From Ciborinia camelliae (Eukaryota > Ascomycota > Leotiomycetes > Helotiales > Sclerotiniaceae), in assembly GCA_025890175.1 (NCBI GenBank), contig JANPYM010000004.1, forward strand, positions 3,132,641 through 3,196,640: DNA of 64,000 nt, given 5' to 3'. Below are positions 49,195 to 62,730 of this stretch, piece by piece. The notes beneath the pieces are model-generated. The model made no database searches, had not been told where the DNA came from, and worked only from the letters and a program-made list of their open reading frames with translations. Every line of letters begins with the position of its first letter. Positions within the stretch are counted from its first letter, which is position 1. The translations under genes and the position numbers were made by a program.

Positions 49195-49389
49195 TGTATA
49201 TCCTGGGATAACCAGTAATACGGTAGGAAGCAAGTATTGAAATAAAATATAATATATTAATTTGATTAAGAAATATGTATTTAGTGGTAGCTTAACTGTT
49301 TTTATATACTATTTCCCTATACTTTATACAATATAACTTATTACGTAATCCTTAATTATATAATCAAAAACTATATAATTTGATTTTTA
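49195..49389 (-). repeat. 3' LTR of copia element 3
   Basis: 195 bases. The outer end (TGTATATCCTGGGATAACC, near 49195) keeps C and G; the part towards the element body is AT-rich. Confidence 0.8.
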
Positions 49390-49447
49390 ATATTCTTTTA
49401 TAGGATATATCCTAATTTTTTTATTTTCTTTTTTTAATTACTTTTAA

Positions 49448-49699
49448 CTAATTTTTAAACTTTTTAAAAATAATTTTTTTTAATGATTTGGTTAAATTAT
49501 TTGTTATTATATTTTTTATTAATATATAAATTATTTTTAATTTTTTTTGTTTAATTAAATTATGAATATAATGGTAATAAATATTGATATATTTTGATTT
49601 TTTATAAAAGTAAGGATTTTTGGTTAATATAATTGTTTTAATATTATTTCCAAATAATTGTAATATTTTATTATTTTTAATATATTTAGATATTTTCAA
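49448..49699 (-). pseudogene. Copia RNase H C-terminal remnant
   Basis: 83 open codons with the copia RNase H end pattern: TKNPYFYKKSKYINIYYHYI, then a Leu/Ile stretch and LTKSLKKIIFKKF. It is not an independent gene. An identical frame at 51185-51436 comes from the duplicated segment. Confidence 0.8.
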
Positions 49700-50056
49700 A
49701 TTTTTAAATATTTAAATTATTTATTAATTTTGTTTTGTAAATATTATTATTGTAATATATTTTGATTTTGTTATTAAAATTGATATAGAATATTGTTTTT
49801 TTAATATTTATAATATTAGTTTTTTATAAAATATTATAATTTTTTTTAAAAAAAAAATTTTCTATTAGTTTTATTATTCGTTTAATTTGTATCCGTATAG
49901 ACTATCATTGCTTTTTAATAAATACTTTATAGTCTAAAGTATAAACGCTATTTAACTGTTGAACAAAAATATTTCATCAAGTTTTTAAATATTAAACTGT
50001 AATGCTTATCAAATTTACTTATATATTATACAAATATGCCTATAGTATAACTAATA

Positions 50057-50066
50057 NNNNNNNNNN
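50057..50066. other. Assembly gap (ten N)
   Basis: Ten N characters. The 1.73 kb on each side are the same sequence, so the gap is probably an artificial join of overlapping contig ends, not missing DNA. Confidence 0.95.
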
Positions 50067-51793
50067 TATTATTAAATTATAATTATATCCTATTTAATTT
50101 AATATTTATTATAATTAATATATAATTAAATATTCAAATTAATAATAAAAATATTACAAATCTAATTCGTTTAATATATATATAAATATTTTATTTAAAT
50201 AAAATTATATATAAATTTTTTAATAAAAAAATATATATCCGTATTTTTGAATAATAAAGAATTCTTTATATTATAAATTATTTTATATAAAAATATTCTT
50301 AATATTTTTATAATAAATATCAAATTTATTTATATCAATAAAATTAAATAAAAATAAAATATTAATAAAAATAATATAGAATTCTATTATTTCGATTAAT
50401 AATTTAATTATAATTAAATTAATTAAATCTGCTAATTTAATATCAAATATAATAAAAATAATATTTATTATTATAATATTGAACTTTATTTTTGTTAATT
50501 TATAAAAAATTTAAAATTGAATTAATCCAATAATAGATTTTTTAATTATTTCAATATTAATAATAATATCTTAAAATTTACTATTATCATAGCAAATTTC
50601 TATAATTATAAGTTTTATTATTAATATATAAATAAATATTTTAATAATTAATTTTTCAATAATTTCTTTATTGTTAATTATTAGATCATAAAATATAAAG
50701 AATATTTCATTTATATTATTAATTTTAATATTAATAAATAATTATATTAATTATAACTAATTATTTAATAATTTGTTTTTATATTTATTCTTATTTTTTT
50801 TATAATATTAATTATTAATTTTGCCGCCATTATTATAATCTTTATTATTATTATAAAATTCTTAATTATTATTATAAAATTTTTAATTATTTTTTAAAAA
50901 ATTAAAAAATTAATTAAATAAATTATTAATTGTATATCCTGGGATAACCAGTAATACGGTAGGAAGCAAGTATTGAAATAAAATATAATATATTAATTTG
51001 ATTAAGAAATATGTATTTAGTGGTAGCTTAACTGTTTTTATATACTATTTCCCTATACTTTATACAATATAACTTATTACGTAATCCTTAATTATATAAT
51101 CAAAAACTATATAATTTGATTTTTTAATATTCTTTTATAGGATATATCCTAATTTTTTTATTTTCTTTTTTTAATTACTTTTAACTAATTTTTAAACTTT
51201 TTAAAAATAATTTTTTTTAATGATTTGGTTAAATTATTTGTTATTATATTTTTTATTAATATATAAATTATTTTTAATTTTTTTTGTTTAATTAAATTAT
51301 GAATATAATGGTAATAAATATTGATATATTTTGATTTTTTATAAAAGTAAGGATTTTTGGTTAATATAATTGTTTTAATATTATTTCCAAATAATTGTAA
51401 TATTTTATTATTTTTAATATATTTAGATATTTTCAAATTTTTAAATATTTAAATTATTTATTAATTTTGTTTTGTAAATATTATTATTGTAATATATTTT
51501 GATTTTGTTATTAAAATTGATATAGAATATTGTTTTTTTAATATTTATAATATTAGTTTTTTATAAAATATTATAATTTTTTTTAAAAAAAAAATTTTCT
51601 ATTAGTTTTATTATTCGTTTAATTTGTATCCGTATAGACTATCATTGCTTTTTAATAAATACTTTATAGTCTAAAGTATAAACGCTATTTAACTGTTGAA
51701 CAAAAATATTTCATCAAGTTTTTAAATATTAAACTGTAATGCTTATCAAATTTACTTATATATTATACAAATATGCCTATAGTATAACTAATA
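50067..51793. repeat. Right copy of the sequence duplicated across the gap
   Basis: Starts at the first base after the gap and matches 48331-50056 up to the very base where the left contig ends; it then continues into unique element sequence. Confidence 0.85.
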
Positions 51794-53613
51794 TTTAATC
51801 AAATATAAATAATTGAATACATGAAAATACTAATAATCTATTGATATTCCTTAACATCAATCTTTTTATTGTTTTTCATTAAAGATCGAAGGTAAATGTA
51901 ATTTATAATAAGAATTTTTTTTGCTTTCTTTATTTTATTTTTAATTTCAAATTTTTTAAATATTATATTAAAAAATTATTTTTAATCAAAAATAATTGAG
52001 CGATTTAATCAATTACGAATAATTCGAATATTTAAAAAAAAAAAATTTTATTAAAGTTTTTTGTTTTAAAGTGTATGAAAAATTAATTAAAAAATTAATT
52101 AATATTATTAAAGTTTTTAGATATATATATAATATTATTAATAAATATTAAAAAATATAATTTTTTATTAATATTGATATAAAGGTATAAATTAATTAAA
52201 TTTTATTTAAATTTTTAAAATAATATTTTTTTTTTTAATAATAATATTTAGTTTCGGTTAATTTATTTAAATTTATAAAGATTTTATAATAATTATAAAA
52301 TATATTTTTTTTGTATAAAAATCTTTTTAAATAATTATAAAAAAATTTGTTTATAAAAAAATATTTTAATAAAAATATTTTTGATATTAAATTAATAATA
52401 ATAAAAATCTTTTTTTATAATAATTATTAAAAACAATTAAAAAATATTAAATTAAACAATTAGTATAAAAAATTTTATAAAATTTTTATTAAAAATTTAA
52501 TTAAAGTTTTGGGCAACAAATTTTATTTTAAAATATTTAAAAAATTTATTTAATTTAATTTTAATATTAAATATTTATTTAATTAAAATCAAATTTGCCC
52601 TTTTTAATTATACAAACTTTTTTTAAATTTTATTAATAATTAATAAATTAATTTTTTTTTTAATAATAATTTTTTAAATTTTTTATTATTGCTTTATATA
52701 TTTATAAAATAAAAATATTAAATATTTTTTGTGTAAAGTATATAAATTATATTTTTTTATTATCAAATTAATTAATTTTTAAAATTATAATAAAGGTTGA
52801 TATAATAAAAATCTTAATTATTAAATCAAATATAAAAAAAATAATAATTATAAAATATACAATTTTAATATTTTTTTATTTTAATTTTTTATTTTAATTT
52901 TAATAATTATTAATTAATAAATTTTAATTAATTTTTTATTTTTATTATTATAATTAATAGTATTTTATTTTCGTTTTTAGAATTTTGTAAAATATGAAAA
53001 TAACAAATTTTTATTATTATTTTTAAAAATAAAGATAATTAATATATTATTAATCAAAATTTTTATTTTAATATTTATTTTATTATTTAATTCCAAAAAT
53101 TTTAATTTAATATCTTTATTATTATTTATTTATATAATATTTTTTTTTTGATTTTTACTAAAAATAAAAATCTTTATTTTAATTTTTATTATTTAAATAA
53201 AGATTTTAATTATAAGTTTTGATAATAATATAAATAATATTTGTTTATAGATTTTAAAGTTAAAAGATTATAATATTATAAATAATTTATAATAATCTTT
53301 TTTTTAAACTATTTATATAATTTTTTATTAAAAATAATATTTAATATTCCTTACAATCCTAATAATAATTTTTAAATTTACAAATCAATTGTTTTTTTTT
53401 GATTATTTTATTTATATTAAAAATATTAAAACATTAAATATAACCTAAATTTGAAGTGTATATTTTTAATTAAATATTTATTAATATATAATTTATAAAA
53501 ATATTAATTTTCCCTTTATCTATTAATTTATTATATCAATTATCAATTAATAATATCTTTAAATTTATATAAATATAATATTTATTTTTTTAAATATAAA
53601 TATAATTAATACT

Positions 53614-53772
53614 AAATTTTTTTTATATAAATTTTTTTTATATAAATTTTTTTTTATATAAATTTTTTTTTTATATAAATTTTTTTTTTATATAAATTTT
53701 TTTTTTATATAAATTTTTTTTTTATATAAATTTTCTTTTTATATAAATTTTTTTTTTATATAAATTTTTTTT
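53614..53772. repeat. AT minisatellite, about nine copies
   Basis: A unit of 16-20 bases (TATATAAA followed by 8-12 T), varying only in T-run length with one C. It lies inside copia element 3. Element 1 has no such expansion at the equivalent place, so it arose after the copies separated. Confidence 0.8.
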
Positions 53773-56570
53773 AATAATACAATAACGCTTTTTAATTTTA
53801 AGTTTTTTATAATTTTATTATAAATATAGATTATTGTTTTTAAAGTTTTATTCCAAAATTTTATTAATATATTAATATTTATTATATTTATATATATCTT
53901 TTTTTTTTAATATTTAAATAATTTATTTAATTAATTTATTTTAATATAATATTATTATTATTATATATTATAATTAAATATTATTCTTTTTTTTTTAATT
54001 TTTTATAATTTTTTTAAATTTAAAAATATTATTTAATTTATAAACTTTTAATTTTTTTTTAATCCACAATTTTTTATTTTTTTTAAATTATTATAATTTT
54101 TTAATTATTGTATTTTTAATTAATATTAATTACAAAAATATTTATTTTAATTAATTATTTATAATTTTTAAAAAATATTTGTTTTTTTAAAAAAATATTA
54201 AAAATAAATTTATAATATTAAAAAAAATTAATATAAATATTTTGTTTATATATTTTATTAATATTTTATTAATTTTATTTTTTATTTTAATAATATTATA
54301 AATTTTATATAGTTTTTTATTATTTAAAATTTTAATTTTTTATTTCAAAATAATTATTTTATAAAAATTCTTAATAATCTTGGATTTAAAATAATTTAAA
54401 TATTAATATATAAAATAATAAAGTTAATATTAATTTTTAATTATTATATTATTAATTTTTAATTTATTTAAATTTATAATATCTAAATTATAATAAAAAA
54501 TATTAATTAATATTTTAATAATATTCTTTTATTTTAATTAATAATTAATAAATATTATTAAAATAAATGTATATTCTTTAAAATTTTTAATAATATATTT
54601 TATAATATAAAATTTATTTTTTTGTTTTATATAAATAATTATTTTTGTTTTTTTTTTTAAAATTTATATTTATAAAATTAAATAATTTAATTAATTTATT
54701 ATTATAATAAATTTTTTATTTTAATAATAAATTAATTTTAAAATCAAATATATACAAAATATTTGAAAATAAATTATTTAAATTATTTTAATAAATTATT
54801 TTAATAATTTTAATATATTTAATAAATAATATTTTTTTTTTAATTTATATAAATATATATTTAATATATATTAATTTTTTTTTAAATAAATTATAATTAT
54901 TAATTATATTTAAAAATATAATTATATTTATAATTTAAATAAATAATAATATTTTATTAATAATTTTTTTTATAAATAGGGCAAATTTCAATTTAATATC
55001 AAATTTAAAATTATTATTAAAATTAAAGAAAAGATTTAATTTATTGTAATAAATTATATTAATATAATCTTTATATTTTTAATTTTTTGGATATTTCAAA
55101 TTTTTAAAAATTTTAAAATTTTTATATTTTTAATTAAATAATATTTTTTTTTTGTTATATCGAAATCTTTGTTTATATATTATAATTTTATTTTAAAAAA
55201 AATAATTATAAATAAAATAAACAAAATTATTATAATAAAAATATTTTGTAAATAATAATTTAATATTAAAATAAAATTCAGAGTGTATATAGTTATATTA
55301 TAATTAAGCTATATTTTAATTTTTATAATTTTAATTATATATAATATAAATTTACTTTTTTTTTCAATTATAATTAATTTTATAAAAAATCTCAATTTTT
55401 TTAATAATAAAAATAATAATTTAAATTTAAAAAACTTAAATTATAATATTATATTTTGTTAAAAATATATTAATAAAAATTTAATATAATAATATATTAT
55501 TTTATATATTTTTAAATTTGAATATAATAATAAATAATTTATAATAATAATTTTGAAATTTATTTTAAATAATTTTAATTTTTATATTATTTATATATTA
55601 AAATTTGTAATTAATAAAATCAAAAATAATAATATTATAAATTAATATTAATTTTATAAATTTATTAAATTAAATATATTTTTATTATAAATATTTTTAA
55701 ATTTTATTAAAAATATTATATTTTTTAATAATATTTTTATTATTTTTATTAATATAAATAAAAAAAAAAATTTTAATTTTAATTTTAAATTTATTATAAA
55801 AATTGATTTTTTTAAAATTATAAAAATTTTTTAATATAATATTTTTTATTTTAATTAATATAATCTTATTATTTATTATAAAAATATTATTAATAATTAT
55901 AATTTATATAAAAAACTTTATAAAAATTTTTATTATATATAAAATTTAATAATATTATTTTTAAATTTTTTTAATAATTATAAAAAATTTATTTTTATAA
56001 AATTGGATTTTAATTTATCAAAATTAAATAATATAATTATTTTAATTAAAAATAAAAAATTGTTTTAATAAAAAATTATTATTGTTTTTATTATTATTTA
56101 TAATAAATATATAATTATATAAATTAAAATAAAATTAATTAATATAAAAAAAAAAAATATAAATTATATTAAAAATTAAATTTGTATTTAAAAAAAAAAT
56201 ATAAAAATAAAATTTAAAATTTTATAAAAATTTATAAATATTTATAAATAAAAAATATTTTATTTTATAAAATAATTTTTAAAATATAAATATATATAAT
56301 AAATAAAAATTTGTTTTTTTACGAACAAAATTAATTTAATTTATTTTTTTTTAAATTTTTAGTTTTAACTTCAAAAAATATTTTTTAATTATTGTAATAC
56401 AATTTTTTTGTTGTATTACAAATTTCAATTTTGCAATTATGGGTGTGTAATTTTTTTATTGTAAATTTGGCAATTATATATAATCTTTTTGTTGTATTGT
56501 AATTTTGTTATTGTAACGAATCAAAAAATAGTATATTTTCATTTAGCATTGGGCTTTATAATTTATTAAT

Positions 56571-56766
56571 TGTATATTTTGGGATAATTAGTAATATGAT
56601 AAAAAGAAAGTATTGGAGTAGAATATAGTATATTGATTTAATTAAGGAGTATGTATTTGATGGTAGTTTAATTGTTTTTATATGTTATTTCTTTATACCC
56701 TATGCGGTATAGTTTATTATGTGATCCCTGATCATGGGATCGGAAATTATGTAACCTGATTCCTTA
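56571..56766 (-). repeat. 5' LTR of copia element 3
   Basis: The outer end (near 56700-56766, CCCTATGCGGTATAG and GTGATCCCTGATCATGGG) is well preserved; the part towards the element body has lost C and G. Confidence 0.8.
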
Positions 56767-59380
56767 ATATAAATATTGATTTTAAAATTATAAACGAAAT
56801 TTTAAATATTAATTGTGATTTAAAAATTTGTTTCAATTTTAATTGAATTATTTTTTATTAAACAATTATTTTTAATTATATAAATTTAAATTTGAATTTA
56901 AATTTAAAAAATTTTAATTATATTATTTTTAATTATAAAATTTAAAATTAAAACCTTTTCGTTTATAACCTTAATTATTAAAATTACATTTATTATTACA
57001 ACCATAATTATTATTATTTTTACAAAATTTGCAATTAATATAAAATATTTTATTTGTTTTTTTAAAAATAATAAAATTAATTTTTATAATATTAATATTA
57101 ATAAAATTAATTTTAATAAAAATATATTCTAATAATTAAATTTATTTCTATATTTTAATTAATAATTATAAATTGTTTTGAAAAACAATAAATATATTAA
57201 CGAATTTTTAATAAATATAAATATATATTAAATTAAATTTATATATTATAAAAAGTTTATTTTATAATATATCATTATATTATTTGATAAAAAATAATTT
57301 ATAAAAAATATTCTAAATTTTTTTAAATAAAATTAAAAAACAATTATTAACTTTTTTTTTAAATTTATAATTATTATATTTTCAAACAAAATTTAAACTT
57401 ATTTATTCTTTAAATCAAAATAATATTTATTATCCTTAAAATTATTTTTAAATATAATAATAAAAATCTTAAATATTTAGAATTTGCCAATATTATCATA
57501 ATAAAATTATAATATATCACCAATAAATACATTAAAATAAGCTTTTATTATTATTAATAATAATACTAATATTCAATTATATAAATTATAAAAAATAATA
57601 AGTTTTTACTAAATATTATTATTATTTTTAAAATATTTTATTATATTATTATTATATATTTTTTATAAATTTATTAATACATAATATTAACTTTTTTATA
57701 TAAAAACATTTTTATTATTAATTATTATTATATTTTTAAATATCTTAATAATTATTTTATTCTTTAAATTTTTTTAATATAAATTAATATTATTAAAAAA
57801 AAAAAAAAATTTGATTTAATAATAAAAACTTATTAATTAATTTAAATTATAAAAAAATTATAATATTATTATAACAAATAAAACGTTTTATTTGTTTTAA
57901 ATAAAATATAAAACTGTTTTAAAATAATATTTTAATTATTTTGTTTTTTATTTATATATAATAATCTTTATTTTATATAAAATCGAAAAAAGTTTAATAA
58001 AATATAATTTTAATTAAAATATAAATATTTTGAAATTATAATATTTGTTTATATTCTAATATATTAAAATTATTAATTTTTTTAATAATAGAATTAATCC
58101 TAAATAATAATTTATAAATTGAGATCCTATAAATTTAAATATTTATATTATTAAAAACAATATAAAATATAAAATTATATATCTTTAATTATTATATTTA
58201 TAATTATTATATCGAATTTATTAATATAATATTTTTTTATATTACTATATTCCTTAATCATTTTTTATATCCAATTAATAAAATTAGTATTACTAATTAT
58301 ATAAAATTATAATATAAACAATAATCCTATTATAATAATTAATATTATTTTAAATTTTTCAATCTTAATTCTAAAAAAATCCAGTTTTTATAATCAATAT
58401 TTTTTTAATTTAAATAAAATCCAAAATATAAGTTTATATTTATTTTTTTTATTAATAAATTTAATTAATAATTGAAAAAAAATTCAATAAAAAATCTAAA
58501 AATCGAAAAATCTTAATCTATACAAATTAAAAATTGATTTAAATAAATTTTTATAAAAGAATTTATAAAAAATGTATACCCTAAAAATAAAATATATAAT
58601 AAAAATTATAATAAATAAATATAAAAATATAAAATATTGTTTAATAAATATAATTAATATATATATACAAAATTATAATAATAAAGTTATTTTACAATAT
58701 TGATATCTAATATCATTAAGATTTTGAAATTACATTAAATCTAGAAATATTATAAAATATTTTAATACAAAATAAATAATTAGAATAATTAAATAATAAA
58801 TAAAATTATACAAAATATTAATTTAAAGATCGTTTAATACAAATAATTGTAAATAATATATTTTAATTATATATATAATAAATAAAATTAAAATTAAAAT
58901 TAAAAACAAAAATAAACAATCTTATTATAAGAAAACAATAATAAAAAATTAAAAAAATATAGAAATAATAATATTAGATTTATATAATAATATATAAAAA
59001 CTAAACAAAACTTTATTAATTTTTTAAATTTAATCTTATTATTTAATAATCTTTACTTTTTTTAATTATAATAATTAAATAATAATTAATATTATAAAAA
59101 ATAATAAACTTTTAATATTAAATATTAATATAATTTTTTTATTATATCAATTACAATAATGTTTTATTTAAAAAAATAACATTTAAATAAAAAAATTTTA
59201 TCAAAAATTATAAAATATAAATTTATTTTTTTTATTAAATATTTTGCAAATTTATTTATATTATAAACAATTATTTATATAATATTTATTAAAATTTAAT
59301 AATTATATTTATATTTCCAATTTTCGAAATAATAATTTTTAAAAATAATATTTTATTAATTTATATATTAATATTAATTA

Positions 59381-60925
59381 ATATTAAATTATTTTAATAA
59401 TATAATTAATATATTAATAATAAAATAATATATTATAAAAAGTATATAAATTAATTATAAATTAATCTATAAGCTTATATACCTATAAAACGTAGTGTTA
59501 GAATCACCATGGGCGATGGAGAACAAATATATTATAATATACAATGTATTTGGCTTAAAACTCTAAAAACTATACTACAGATCAATTATATATACCCGCT
59601 AGCGTATATTAGCGCTGTAGCGTGGGGGATACTGCAAGCAACACGCCATGGCTGTGCACGGTGTATACATAAGTATACCATAAATATATAATTTATTTAA
59701 TATTTATAATTATTTAAAATATTATTTAATTGTATAATATATTTTATATAAAATTATATGATTATTTATAATTTTATAAGGAAAATATTATTTTTTTATA
59801 TTATTTTTTTTTTTAATATTATATTAATTTTTTTATTTATTATATTTAATTTATTTTATAATTTTAATATTAATAATATTATTTTTTATTAATTTTTTTA
59901 ATGTATTATATAGTTTGGACTTAGTTATTATATTAATTGGATTAAAGTTTTTATTAATTTATTTGATTTCAATAATTTTGTAATATTTATAAAATTAATG
60001 AAATGTTATAATATCAATTATTAATTTTTTTTTTTAAATTATATTTAATTTCGTAAAATAATTGTATAACGATTTAAAGTTAATATAAATTATTAAAAAT
60101 ATATTTTAAACGAAAATATTATTAATTATATTTTTAATAATTATTTTCAAATCGAATTTTAAAGTTATTTTATAAAATTTGAAAATTAATATATTTTTTG
60201 TAATTCGTTTATATTTAATTAATAATTAATAAATAATATTAGTTTTATTATATTTATTTATAAATATTATAATATATTTAATTTAAAATAATAAATTTTG
60301 ATTATTAATAAAAAAAATATTAATAAAAATAATTAATTGAAATAAATCAATATTAAATGAAATATAACAAAATCTTTTTATAAAATTATCAATTTGTTAT
60401 TATAAATATTTATTCAATATTTTAATATTTTTTAATTTTAAATTAATTATTTAAATAATAATTAATAAATTATATAATATTTTCGATTAATATATTATTA
60501 TATTATATACAATTTAAGCTTAATACAAAAAATATTGATTTTTCGATATAATAATTATACAAACTTTTTTTCAAATATTATATAAATCTACAAATTTGAT
60601 TTTAATTAATTTGATATTCTTAAATTGATTTTTTTAATTTAAATAAATTATATTATTATTTATTATAAATATTCTATTATTAAATTTTATTAAAATCTTA
60701 AATATTAATATTTTATATTTTTTAACTAAAAATTTAATTTTTTTAAATTATTTTTATTTTCGATCTACAAATTCTTTATTAACAATAATAAATATATTAT
60801 TAATTTATAAATCAACAATTTTGAAAATAATATTCTTTAATATTATATATATAAAATATAAATTATAAATCAATTATTTTATTTAAAAATTCTTAATATA
60901 ATGTTTATAATAAATATTAAATAGA
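59381..60925 (+). mobile_element. Unclassified repeat B, copy 2 (truncated)
   Basis: It begins with the same 115-base end as copy 1, is interrupted by a GC-richer insert (59496-59690), and then follows the order of copy 1 (for example the segment near 60006 matches 45780) until about 60925, where unrelated minisatellite DNA starts. Confidence 0.5.
59496..59690. other. GC-richer island inside repeat B
   Basis: About 195 bases with near-normal composition in the middle of AT block 2, starting TGTTAGAATCACCATGG, an LTR-like start. It contains CGCTAGCG, AGCGCT and two CCATGG palindromes and ends in GTATACATAAGTATAC. It interrupts the homology between the two B copies. It could be a solo LTR or small insertion that escaped RIP. 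A 60-codon open frame in it is probably chance. Confidence 0.5.
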
Positions 60926-60954
60926 ACGGTCAAATCGTGTTTAGAATGGATTCC

Positions 60955-61114
60955 TTAGCTGAATTTTTAGCTGAATTTATAGTCTATGCTTTATTATATC
61001 AATAAACATTTGAATTATATCATAAATAAATTTTTTAATTAAATTTTTAATTAAATTTATAGTTTATATTTTATAATATTAATAAACGTTTGGGTTATAT
61101 TATAAAAAAATAAT
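60955..61114. repeat. 80-bp tandem pair, one copy RIP-mutated
   Basis: The unit starts TTAGCTGAATTTTTAGCTGAATTT and repeats once after 80 bases as TTAATTAAATTTTTAATTAAATTT. Nearly all differences are G-to-A or C-to-T. Confidence 0.65.
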
Positions 61115-61379
61115 AATTAATATATAAATTATATAATTAATTTTTTCTATATTATAATAATAATAACGATAATAATATAAAAGATAATATTTGATAAAAT
61201 TTATATAATAATAAATATAAGAATAATTGATTAAAATTTAATATATAATATTAAATATAATCAAAAAATATATAAAATAAAAATATATTGTATTTCAAAA
61301 TAATAATAATAATTATTTATAAATATAATTAAAAATTTAATATATAAAAATTAAAATAAATTATATATATTAATTAAAT

Positions 61380-62095
61380 TGTTTTTTAACTAAATTTTTT
61401 TAATTAAATTTTTAATTAAATTTCTTTAAATAATTAATCCAAAATTTTCTTAATTAAATTTTTAGTTAAATTTTTTTCGATAATTAATTTAAAAATTTTT
61501 TAATTAAATTTTGAATTAAATTTATTATTTATATATAACTAAATTTTTTTAACTAAATTTTTTTAATTAAATTTTTAACTAAATTTTTTTAAATAATTAA
61601 TCCAAAATTTTTTTAGTTAAATTTTTAACTAAATTTTTTTTGATAATTAATTCAAAAATTTTTTAATTAAATTTTTAATTGAATTTATTGTTTATATATA
61701 ATTAAATTTTTTTAACTAAATATTTTTAGCTAAATTTTTAACTAAATTTTTTTGAATAATTAATTCAAAAGTTTTTTAGCTAAATTTTTAATTAAATTTT
61801 TTTTGATAATTAATTCAAAAAATTTTTAACTAAATTTTTAACTAAATTTTTTTTAATAATTAATTCAAAAATTTTTTAGTTAAATTTTTAATTAAATTTT
61901 TTGTTTATGTTTAATTAAATTTTTTTGAATAATTAATTTAAAAATTTTTTAATTAAATTTTTAATTAAATTTTTAGTTAAATTTTTTTAAATAATTAATT
62001 CAAAAATTTTTTAATTAAATTTTTTAACTAAATTTTTTTATATAATTAATTTAAAAAATTTTTTTAATTAAATTTTTTTTAATTTAATATTAAAT
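61380..62095. repeat. Degenerate minisatellite array
   Basis: About ten copies of ATAATTAATTCAAAAATTTTT joined by variable numbers of AACTAAATTTTT / AATTAAATTTTT modules, with spacings of about 50 to 115 bases. The modules look like mutated forms of the AGCTGAATTTTT unit at 60955. Confidence 0.75.
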
Positions 62096-62339
62096 ATATA
62101 ATTATATATAATAATTGTAAGTTTTATTATTACACTATATATTTAAATTATTATTTAAAAGATATATAATATTAAAATATTTTGATTTATTTATTATTAT
62201 ATATATATTAATATTATACAATATTTTTTATTAATTTGTAATATTGAATTTTTAAATATAAATAAAATAATTTATATATATAACTTTTTTTTTAAAATAA
62301 TTTATTTTATTAAAAAATTTATTTATTATATTTAATTTG

Positions 62340-62730
62340 TATAAATAAAATTAAATATAATTTTTTTAATTATATATTTTTTCAAATAAAAAAATAAACA
62401 AAATTAAATATAATTTTTTTAATTAAATATTTATATTTAAAAGTTTATATATTTTATTTTATTTATATAATTTTAAAAAATTATATTTTATTTTATTTGC
62501 ATAAACAAAATCAAATATAATTTTTTTAATTAAATATTTATAAATTATATTTTATTTATACAAATAAAATCAAATATGATTTTTTAGTTTCAATATTAAA
62601 TATTAAAAGATTATATTCGATTTAATCTATATATAGGCGAAATTAAGTATAATTTTTTTAATTAAATATTTTTTTATAATAAAATTTATAAATCATATTT
62701 TATTTATATAGATAAAATCAAATAACAATT
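62340..62730. repeat. AT-rich tandem repeat, about five copies
   Basis: Repeated AAATAAAATCAAATATAATT, then TTTTTAATTAAATATTT and ATTTTATTTATA; the period is roughly 60-90 bases, and later copies are less mutated (TATAGGCGAAATTAAGTA at about 62635). Confidence 0.6.

Larger units (their letters stand above)
48331..50056. repeat. Left copy of the sequence duplicated across the gap
   Basis: 1726 bases repeated after the N gap at 50067-51793 with a single difference, one extra T in a T run (at about 49384 versus 51120). It includes the 3' LTR and RNase H remnant of copia element 3. It is most likely the unmerged overlapping end of one contig. Confidence 0.85.
49195..56766 (-). mobile_element. 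Ty1/copia retrotransposon (element 3), reversed and nested
   Basis: On the minus strand the 5' LTR is 56571-56766 and the 3' LTR 49195-49389. An RNase H remnant (49448-49699, repeated at 51185-51436) and the reverse transcriptase remnant (52131-52145, again reading F-I-N-N where the family has Y-V-D-D) lie in the expected order. The apparent length of 7.6 kb falls to about 5.8 kb once the gap and duplicated 1.73 kb are removed, close to the 5.7 kb of element 1. It lies inside repeat B. RIP stops break most of it, but the RNase H end is open for 83 codons. Confidence 0.8.
45213..59380 (+). mobile_element. Unclassified repeat B, copy 1, split by copia element 3
   Basis: The left part is 45213-49194 and the right part is probably 56767-59380, separated by the reversed copia element, so its own length would be about 6.6 kb. 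Its first 115 bases (45213-45327, from GTATCAAATCACCTTGATGG to ACAAAATGCGG) recur in mutated form at 59381-59495, and 45450-46690 recurs at about 59700-60925 in the same order. The differences are almost all C/T or G/A. It is probably an LTR-type element, but I could not identify protein domains. The assignment of the right part rests on position only. Confidence 0.45.

Noticed and set aside
51185..51436. A second RNase H gene identical to 49448-49699
   Set aside because: It lies in the 1.73 kb segment duplicated across the N gap, so it is almost certainly the same locus counted twice.
59509..59691. 60-codon open frame in the GC island
   Set aside because: No family features; the island is short and palindrome-rich, and the frame is what chance would give.
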